Positions 56,651 to 64,000 of a DNA stretch of 64,000 bases are shown piece by piece. The position numbers and the translations under genes are program-made. The notes below the pieces were generated by a model. It had not been told where the DNA came from, made no database searches, and saw nothing but the letters and a program-made list of their open reading frames with translations. The DNA is from Alentia gelatinosa (taxonomy: Eukaryota > Annelida > Polychaeta > Phyllodocida > Polynoidae), in the NCBI GenBank assembly GCA_950022655.1, contig OX465579.1:76209193-76273192 (forward strand), read 5' to 3'. Position 1 is the stretch's first letter, and every line of letters begins with the position of its first letter.

Positions 56651-57774
56651 TTTCTCTAATATCCTAATTACTCTAAAATTTCTCTTTTTGTTTATAGAAG
56701 TGTAACTCAATAGGATTTAGCCATATCCATGGCTTTTCTGTGGTAGTCATTACGCTTAATCCAGGCTATACACATACGTCAAAGCCTAACATTATGTTAT
56801 CCTCTATACAGTGCAAACATCTCCGAACTGAGACTTTGTTATCGTGCGCACAACTTCAAAATTGAAAATTGCAATCGAACGTTGTATTCGAATCTTACCC
56901 TATGGATCAGTTCGGTAGTACAGGTTTATGTTTCCTTTTACACAAATGACCACTATCACTACCACTATCACTACCAAAGCGTTCTCGTGAATATGGACAA
57001 TGTACTAAATTTGGCAGACTACATTAAGCATTTCTTTAATTCACTAGAGGCGTTGTCATTAATTTTGCTCTGGATAGTGTTCTCAACCTGAAATTTGATA
57101 TTTTATAGAAGTCCTTATTTGCGCGTCTGAGAAGGAACAAGAGAATACAGAGAACAGCCAGCATTCTATGTAATATCATTGATGCTAACAATATATCTCG
57201 GTTACGGCCCGGTGTGCCGTACCGTTTTTGGTATGGAATTGGATGAGTTTGTGATGGTAGGTGCTCACTTCCTTTCCGAAAATAAATAAGTCGGCACAAC
57301 TCGGCGGCCTAACACCACCTTATGCAGGCTTGGTGGGGGCATTGCTGGGTGGGGGCCTGATTGTATGTTAAACCAAGATGTCATCAATATAAAAAAAAAT
57401 CATTAAATAATATTTTTGACAAATATCATGTGCATCATTGCAGAATAACTTGGGCATAAAACCAGAGAGAATATGACCCAGATCAGGCGACCTACAAACA
57501 TCACAGATAAAGAATCTATGATAAAAAAAAATTCTTGATAGCGACTGAGTGACACCAAACCAAACTGGGAGAAACCAAAACCAAAAGTTGATTCTTTTAA
57601 CACAATGTTAATAAATGTCCTAATTGAAACTCCATGGAAATTATTATTAAAAACCCTGTGAAAATAGCACACAAGGTGTTTGTAAAGTGACTTCATTGTG
57701 GACGGTAACAGTGGGGGCTGTCAGTTCTGGTTAGGGTTTAGACCCTGGAGAGCAGGTGTGAGACGGAGCCATTA

Positions 57775-57994
57775 CCTTCTGCACTGCTTGACGTCGTCGC
57801 TGCATACAAAAGCATCATCTAGCTTTATCATAGATTGGCGCCGCACAAAGGGCAGCACAGCGGTGCAGGATGTAATGTGGGAGGTCCCTGTGTGCGCTTT
57901 GAGGAGCTGCTCATCAGTTCCGGGGAGGAGCAGCTCTGTACAGAGATTAAAAACCTGCCGACTTCTTCCCATAGCGAGCATATAGTATCCTGGT
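57775..57994 (-). CDS. Candidate host exon (unrecognised protein)
   Basis: The minus strand reads open for about 75 codons in GC-richer sequence with G/C-biased third positions (SRQVFNLCTELLLPGTDEQL, then SMIKLDDAFVCSDDVKQC). It ends at AGAAG|GTAATG, a good splice-donor match (about 57775). The upstream edge TTTACCAG|GA could be an acceptor, but its pyrimidine tract is poor. An in-frame Met (ATGTGTTTACCA) lies just outside. I do not recognise a domain. It may be a genuine internal or first exon, or a chance frame. Confidence 0.3.
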
Positions 57995-59100
57995 AAACAC
58001 ATTTACTCATGGCTCGTTTGCATCTATCTCTGAGTAGTTATTCCGTGAAAAATGAGATAAAAGATACGAGTAGATTACTTTTAACCATCAGTATGTCTCT
58101 GTTTCTGTTTATAGAATTGCCTCTGTAGGTTTTTCCATGTATTTTACTTTTTCTTTCTCTCTGTCTCTCTCTCCTTCCTCTTTCTCTCAGACTCTCTTTC
58201 ACCGAATAATCTTGCCATTCCTCCTACTCTCTCCCTCTGTTGAGGGTGTGATCAAGTAACAATAGTACAATATATCAACAATAATCATAATAATAAGGGT
58301 AGTTAGAACAAGTGCAACTCAACAACTTCCGAAATCATAGTAAAAATAATTGTTATTTAAGTGACAGGCAGTCAGTTTTGAATAACAATTTATGATTTCT
58401 AAAGATTTGGAATACTCAAAAGCGTATGGTTCAGCACTTGGGTGAAGATGGAGGTTGAAATCAAATACAGGTCAGCTCTTTGTGCATTCCATAGCTGGCA
58501 GGCCCTATTCTCAGTCGACTTCTTGAAAATTGTGTTCGGGGTCGAATTAGACTATAATTGTGCTTTGTGTCAGAGCAAAATCGCCGAGTATTTGGTATTC
58601 TGCTTCAGTCTAAATCTCTATTGATACTTTCATCATTTACATCATTCTCATCATAGGGTTCTATTGTTTCATTGTCTATAGTGCCATGTGTATTGATAAA
58701 GACTTTCCTCATGAAAGAAAGAGTCAATTCTTGACAGTGCCTTGAAAGATGTTTGACACCTGTTAGAGTGTGCATTTATACGACAGTATGCACCTTAGTA
58801 TAGGCGCCCTTGACGAGCCGTGAGGCAGGGTTTTGCATTTTGCATTATATTTTGCCAAGTTTTTGAAGCACCCTCAATTAGGATTGAAGTGTTAAGCGCC
58901 AGATCCACTAAGGTGATTTTCCATGCGAATTTGGGTTCGCAGACGTTCGCAGACGTTCGCATGGACATGCGAATGACTTCCGACAATATTCAATATTTGT
59001 GGATCACCTTTTTTTCTGATATGTCAGCATTGTTTTTCTAACATTAAACCTGAATCAAGGTATGTGCCTAGATACAGATATGATATCATTTACTCTAGCG
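57995..59100. other. Gene-free sequence
   Basis: Contains a pyrimidine-rich stretch (TCTCTCTCCTTCC, about 58140-58240) and GTTCGCAGACGTTCGCAGAC, a 10-base tandem at about 58934. Nothing else is seen. Confidence 0.4.
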
Positions 59101-59109
59101 TTTTTAGGT

Positions 59110-59900
59110 TAATGTAAAGGTCAGAGATTTAGTTCTCTCTATTTTATTCTTAGGCGCGAACCAAAACTATTTTGTTTTCTTCATATTTAAGGTCAGTATA
59201 TTAGTATTACACCAAATGGCAAAGTTGCCAAAGTCTATATGATACATAATACAGTATCTGGGTCCTTATCGGAATAGTATATGACCAGGACATCAGCATA
59301 CAATGTGTATTCAACTGTGTTTAGTTAGTATACAACATCATTAAGGTAGTGATTTACTGGAACTGGTCCGAGGATCGAGCCTTGTGGTACTCCGTAGGTC
59401 ACTTCAGCCCAACAGCAATTTTTTTACTGCCAGTCACTTAAGTATGGCACACCCCTTTTCATCATATCAGACAGTGTATTTGAAAACAATAATTTGTTAA
59501 ATAGCCAACCATGATGTATACCGTCAGATGCTGTCTTTAGGTCAGTAAATACAGCACAACCATATTTTCTTTTGTCCCTCGACAAATACAAGTTATATGT
59601 TTGACAGTATATAGCATCAATTGTACCCCTTTAATTACGAAAGCCATTTTTGGCGTTGGACAGGACATGGTTGTTCTCAAGGTGTGCCATAAAACTTTCA
59701 TGTACTCACTTCTCTAAGCATTTCTCTGGTACAGGGAGGAGGACAATAGGCCCCCAGTTGTCAGGGTTTGTGTTATCGTCGGCCTTTGTTGAGCAGCCAC
59801 TTATGAAAAGCTTTGGTTGTACAGATATCAAAACTGGTGGAGTGTAATAATCATGTACACTTTCAGTACAGATACTCGAAGATTATCTTTACCCGATGTC
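59110..59900 (-). pseudogene. LINE reverse transcriptase relic
   Basis: In several frames on the minus strand, RT landmarks occur in the correct order: NWGPIVLLPVPEKCLEK (about 59762-59710), HLENNHVLSNAKNGFRN (about 59685-59640), a motif-A-like AVFTDLKTASDGIHH (about 59562-59515), YGVPQGSILGPVPVN (about 59395-59350), and YADV at the motif C position (about 59305-59290), where active enzymes have YADD. The order and wording fit Jockey/L2/CR1-type LINEs. Stops and frame changes show it is dead. Decayed upstream ORF2 sequence seems to continue to about 60200 (GKPGTHDIRSMIEETKTRAN). Confidence 0.75.
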
Positions 59901-60209
59901 TTGGTAATACATATGTCTGCCACTCATAAAATTTGACTTTATCCACTTTAGTTGGTGGATAGGGTATATCTTTTTCATAATTGCGCTTAGTGTTCATATC
60001 CTTTTGTTCAGGGTTACTATATATCAGGTCCTAATTTTTTTTTCATTTCTTTCTCTTCAGTTTTCAGAGTTTCTGCCGTGTTGTTTTTCAGGTGTGTAGT
60101 TAGCCCTTGTCTTTGTTTCTTCAATCATAGAGCGGATGTCATGCGTCCCAGGTTTCCCCTTTCATTAGTCTTTTTTTGACATGTTGTAAAGATCTGAAGG
60201 CATTTTAAT

Positions 60210-61209
60210 ATATTTCGGTTGATAGTTTCACCCAAGAAGAAAACACTAAAGACAATTTATGAAATATATTGATTCTCTCTATGTTACTATATGTCCTATT
60301 CGAAATTAACAAAGATAGCCGCTCCTACAGGATAAGCCAGGCTTATAGATCTTCTTTGAAGAGATACGTTCTGATTATTAAACGCCCTTCTTAGGATTTA
60401 ATCTATAATTCCCATCCCAGAGACGCAGCTAGGGTTGGGGAATGGTTTGCATGGACGCGCCCGCACTTGAGGAAGATCCCTATCATGGCAACAGGTCTGG
60501 ACCTCCCTCAGGGGGGCCTGATCTTTTGAGCAGTGGCCCGCCGCATTGTGATTCTTTAATTGACACTCTCTGCTTCCCTCACCCATAGGCACGTCCCGAT
60601 CATAAGCCCCTCCCACCTGGATCCGCCTCTTTCTGTGAATCGGAAATAAAGTTATCAGATTTGACTGAGATCTTCAGTCTAGCCTGTGTAGTCAAAACCT
60701 TCACAAGTCTCTACGAGTTCCTCTGTGTTAACTTATTTAACGTACATATACACAGAAACACCATAGACTCGAGTAGATCTTTACAATGTGTAGTCTAAGT
60801 AGTTACTAAAGACTCCAGATTGTTCATCCAACAAAAGGTCTGGATCAACCAGGTTCCGGAAATCTCTCAAATCAGTATGAAGGACCCATTCTTTTCTCAT
60901 TATTGTGTTTACTAAATATGAATTCTTCTAGTTATTTGTATGATATAGCTGTCATATCTTTGCTTAGCTCTTGTAACATCGATGCGATATTTCCAGAATT
61001 ATATGGTATTATATATCTAAAAACGAAGATAAAACTTCAATATATATGCACTTCTGCCCTGTTAATATCGTGGGGCATATCGGGACCGTGATCTCCGATA
61101 TTAGTTTTTTGTATCGGAACCATATATGGGTAGGTCTAAATTTCTATCCTAGTATAGGAGGACGGCAGTCCTTACTTTTGAAAAGTTGGTGAAACTACAG
61201 CACAAAAAT
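60210..61209. other. Gene-free sequence
   Basis: Nothing recognised apart from short frames. Confidence 0.4.
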
Positions 61210-61221
61210 AAGGTAGAATGG

Positions 61222-61500
61222 TTGTTTACTATATACCCATGCCGTATATACTGTAAATACGCACCGTTTCGGCATATGACGTAAAAATACTGTACGGACC
61301 GCTGGTCCGTACACTAAAATACTGACCACCTTGTCATACACGTTTATTAACATATCGGTTGTTAAAAATTGAATTAATGATTTGTTTTTTTAATTTCGGG
61401 TATATAGTAAATATATAACGTCCGGGTATAAATATATAACGTCCAACCATGCTTGTACAAGACTTGTACAGCATGGTCAGGACGTTCTATATAGGTATGT
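61222..61500. mobile_element. Palindrome-rich MITE-like unit
   Basis: TTTACTATATACCC (61225-61238) is inverted at 61398-61411. TGTACGGACC-GCT-GGTCCGTACA (61291-61313) is a perfect 10-bp hairpin. An imperfect 23-bp hairpin occupies 61438-61486 (AACGTCC-ACCATGC-TGTACAAG and complement). AAATATATAACGTCC is directly repeated at 61410 and 61430. No coding capacity. Confidence 0.55.
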
Positions 61501-62177
61501 AAAATATATTGAATTGTTCTGTTTGTGTAGAATGCATATTTGTTGTGTCCTGCTTCATTTATTATAGTTTTTCACGTTTTTCTGTATGGTGTACGGAAGA
61601 TCGACTCGGTCACGAGTGGAGTACACATGCTTGATATACATATACATATAAGCATATCCGGATTTTGAATATCAACACTGCACGAAAATCACTATTTTAC
61701 ATTTGTATAAGAAACGCGTCTAAAAGTAGGATTTTGCGTCTAGAAGTTAGACCTGTTATCCGTCTCGTAGACGCCTTATCTAGTGGCGTATATACATGTC
61801 CATGGTGCGGTCTTATATACATCATATATACGCCTGATTCCGTTGTATATACACCAATCTCAAAAAGTTCCATTCTCTGCCACTTGGGGACACTACTGGT
61901 AGCATATTTCATTTGCCATTAACCATCCAAGTCTGTATTATATGAAAATTGCAATCTTATATTACCAATTTATTTTATAAAAACCTAATTAAGTATAAAT
62001 TGATTAATTACACATAATAAACCCTGTATTTGTTGTTTTTTTACCGTTTTTCTAATAGATTTGACTTTAAAACACCATGCCTATGTGTGGTCAATCTTGG
62101 CTTAGCATATAAGCACCCTCTTCAAGGTCAAAGCTAACTACTGAAATCATCTTACCCCCGGCGAATGCGACCGCACA

Positions 62178-62203
62178 GGTGTGAATGCAGCCGCATTCAC
62201 ACC
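62178..62203. repeat. Perfect 11-bp hairpin inside the CACTA-like element
   Basis: GGTGTGAATGC and GCATTCACACC are separated by AGCC at the left edge of the G-rich interior. Confidence 0.75.
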
Positions 62204-62239
62204 ACATGTCTACCCAGCCCCGCCGACACCATAACACCT

Positions 62240-62485
62240 CGTGGCGGGCAGCGGCGGGCATGGGCGGGCGGTGGAGGGTGGGGGAGGGTTTCCCACTGAG
62301 TCAACCTGTACAAACCCGACTGGTGGCGGGCGGTGGCCGGTGGCCGGCAGGCAGCGGGGGGCTTCTCACTGAGGCTGGCTGGGGGTGGGGTGGGGTGGTG
62401 GGGGGTGGCGGGTCAGTGTTGGTGTATCCTCTACCAACACCCACAGGCCCGGGTGGGCCGCGGGTCACACTTTTTTTTTTTTTTG
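62240..62485 (+). repeat. G-rich stretch ending in a poly-T run
   Basis: Dense GGGCGG, GGTGGGG and GGGGGTGGCGGG words indicate quadruplex potential. A run of about 14 T follows (62471-62484). The frames here are compositional. Confidence 0.6.
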
Positions 62486-62725
62486 GTATCATATATACGC
62501 CTGGCGTATATATATGTTGTGTAGAGTATATTTTATCTTAAATACGCCAGGCGTGAAAGACAGCCAAGTCGCGCGCGTCTACATATGGAAACTGTCTTGT
62601 AGACGCCCGAAACGTAGACGCGTATAAGAGGTGTATACAAGTATAAACAAGCCACGATACAGCCGATACGTGCGTTATCGCAATGGCGTATATATATGTA
62701 AAATAGTGATTTTCGTGCAGTGCAA

Positions 62726-63000
62726 GATACTATATGTCTGCTGTTCTTGTATTAGATTACTTGTTGATTATACATTCTAGGAGTGCACCAGCATACTCTC
62801 GGCGGATGCAACTGTCTTCGAGGCGTACGCCGCACTATTCATGGCGTACAGCTCCACACTTATAGGCCAGTCACGCATGTTTGTGGGGTGCGTAGTAAGT
62901 GGCTTGGTGCACCTGCCAGCAGCAGCCTGAGGCTGACCGCCCTACCTGATCTTGAATTCCCGGCCTAGCTTTCAATTAATGAGTAATCACGAGTCACACG
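62726..63000. other. Sequence between the CACTA-like element and the CpG island
   Basis: No motif or exon recognised. Confidence 0.4.
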
Positions 63001-63600
63001 GCGGGCTTACTGGGCGCGGCGCTGGCCGGCTAAATGACTAAATGACAGGGTGGGCGCTCCGCGGGCCGTTAAACCAGGTGACATCTGCCACCAACGTTGG
63101 CACTCGCACGACACCCGTACGACATCCGCCCAACACTCGCCCGACACACGTACGACACCTGCACGTCCTTCCGCCCCCACCCGCCCGACGACGACCACCT
63201 CATCAACGCCCGCCACACACGCAACGCCTTCCGCCATCTTGGACGCCGCCGTATTCGTCCAACGGAAGTAGAGCGCCCGCCACACCCACAGCGCCCTCCT
63301 TCGGGCAGGGGTTGCGCGGCCCGCGATGCGCATGCGCGACCCCAGTGATCGGCGCCCTGATTGGCCGGCAGAAAACGAGATTGCGATCTATTTATCGGCG
63401 CGCGCGGGGTCAGGTCCTAACGACATCCAATCAGCGGCCGCCGACCGCCGACACGGACTGGTGGCGCCCCCTGGTGATTAGCCCCCGTCTTGGCGACGCG
63501 GCGTCTATTTCATGGCGGTGATCGGCGCGTTTATCAGTAGCGGCGACCGGTTGGTGTGCGCGCTGGCCGCGTCCGCCGCTCACCTCATTTCTCCCATGAC
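63000..63600. promoter_or_regulatory. CpG-island promoter with NRF-1, NF-Y, YY1 and ETS motifs
   Basis: This is the strongest promoter signal in the window. CCGCCATCTTGG (63231-63242) is a full YY1 site, often placed just downstream of a start site. ACGGAAGT (63262-63269) is ETS-like. TGCGCATGCGC (63327-63337) is a perfect NRF-1 palindrome. GATTGG (63359-63364) and CCAATCAG (63427-63434) are two NF-Y boxes about 65 bases apart. The region is CpG-rich and TATA-less, as in housekeeping or bidirectional animal promoters. The direction of transcription is not certain: the YY1 site on the plus strand and the edge location allow either a gene leading out to the left or one beginning beyond 64000. 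Confidence 0.65.
63462..63477 (-). promoter_or_regulatory. CTCF-like core motif at the CpG island
   Basis: The minus strand reads TCACCAGGGGGCGCCA, a close match to the CTCF core, next to the promoter motifs. It may mark a domain boundary. Confidence 0.5.
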
Positions 63601-63660
63601 TGCCCCCCACTGCCTCCACTTTTCTAACCTCCCTACCTGGTCGGCATCACCCCTCGCGAC

Positions 63661-63759
63661 CTGTAGAGTGCCCCCCCCCCCCCCCCCCCCAGTGAGAATA
63701 TGCCAGTGAGAAGCCCCCCGCTGCACCTGTAGAGTGCCCCCCCCCCCCCCCCCCCCCCA
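63661..63759 (+). repeat. Duplicated unit ending in long poly-C runs
   Basis: CCTGTAGAGTG followed by about 20 C occurs at 63660-63690, and again at 63727-63759 followed by about 22 C, with a related CAGTGAGAA linker. It is i-motif/quadruplex-prone and likely polymorphic. Confidence 0.85.
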
Positions 63760-63849
63760 AACGGCCACCACCCGAACCTGTTGCCGCCTGTGCGTTGTTA
63801 ACAAAGCATACCCTGCGCGCGGACGGACTGACAGTAACTGAGTAGAGTG

Positions 63850-64000
63850 TGTTGAAGGACTGGCCAGGAGAGAACGGTGACCCTAGGGAAGGGAATGAGG
63901 GGACGCAAAGACTGCAGGGAAGGAGGGAAGGTACGGAAGGAATAGAGAAGGAGGAAGAGGAATGTGGGAGAGGGAAGGCACAGAGGGAAGCCAGGAAGGG
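63850..64000 (+). repeat. Purine-rich GGA/GAA tract
   Basis: Words such as GGAAGGAGGGAAGG and GGAGAAGGAGGAAGAGG dominate to the window edge. It could be 5' UTR or simple repeat. Confidence 0.5.

Larger units (their letters stand above)
61676..62722. mobile_element. CACTA (EnSpm)-like nonautonomous DNA transposon
   Basis: The unit is 1,047 bases with perfect 27-base terminal inverted repeats beginning CACTGCACGAAAATCACTAT (61676-61702 and complement at 62696-62722). It is flanked by CAA at 61673-61675 and 62723-62725. A CACTG terminus with a 3-bp target duplication is the hallmark of CACTA elements. Subterminal regions carry many copies of GTAGACGC/GCGTCTA and TACGCC/GGCGTA in both orientations, as expected for transposase-binding arrays. 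The interior (about 62140-62490) is G-rich and unlike the ends, and may be a separate insertion or captured DNA. No transposase is encoded. Confidence 0.8.

Overview
This window is animal nuclear DNA, most likely from a marine or other invertebrate bilaterian. The evidence is the very low gene density, eukaryotic repeats throughout (DIRS-order tyrosine-recombinase retrotransposons, CR1/L2-like LINE relics, a piggyBac relic, PIF/Harbinger-like and CACTA-like nonautonomous DNA elements, SINE-like units, many minisatellites), and metazoan-style promoter motifs (CRE, NRF-1, NF-Y, YY1, ETS, E2F, CTCF-like). The species cannot be fixed from sequence alone. No host protein-coding gene could be identified with confidence. 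The best host candidate is one possible exon at about 57775-57994 on the minus strand.

The left 11.5 kb is dominated by two minus-strand DIRS-order retrotransposons. Element 1 (82-4617) is structurally complete, with four split direct repeats in the order A1-ORFs-B1-A2-B2. It is GC-rich and its B repeats differ at only 1 of 200 positions. Its RT lacks the motif-A catalytic segment and its recombinase lacks about 95 codons, so it looks like a recently moved but defective copy. Element 2 (coding core 7672-11409) keeps a full set of recombinase catalytic residues and RT motifs A and C. It has a frameshift in the RT N-terminus, a substituted RNase H Asp, and no split direct repeats that I could find.

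From 11.5 to 43 kb there are no recognisable genes. The sequence holds minisatellites (13.4, 15.4-16.5, 19.5, 28.1/29.0, 34.4/35.1, 40.7/41.6, 42.1 kb), purine-rich tracts, a tRNA-like SINE head, a piggyBac 3' end at a TTAA target (27.4 kb), Harbinger-like MITEs with TAA/TTA target duplications (32.3 kb and a tandem pair at 38.8-39.3 kb), other inverted-repeat MITEs, and islands of CpG-rich promoter-like sequence (20.9, 23.4-24.0, 36.9, 39.9 kb).

The 44.1-47.1 kb interval is the most unusual. AT-rich DNA carries nine near-invariant copies of an 18-bp motif, TGTTACGTCC(GAC/GAT/ATG)ACCCC, in both orientations and on a spacing close to multiples of 185 bp. The block is bracketed by two inverted LINE endonuclease-derived fragments that share 29 identical bases. 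I know of no named element that explains it.

From 47 to 64 kb there are an inverted pair of 142-bp SINE-like copies (one with an 11-bp target duplication), a decayed LINE RT (59.1-59.9 kb), a palindrome-rich MITE, a 1,047-bp CACTA-like element with a 3-bp target duplication (61676-62722), and at the right edge a strong CpG-island promoter (63.0-63.6 kb) that probably serves a gene whose exons lie mostly outside the window.
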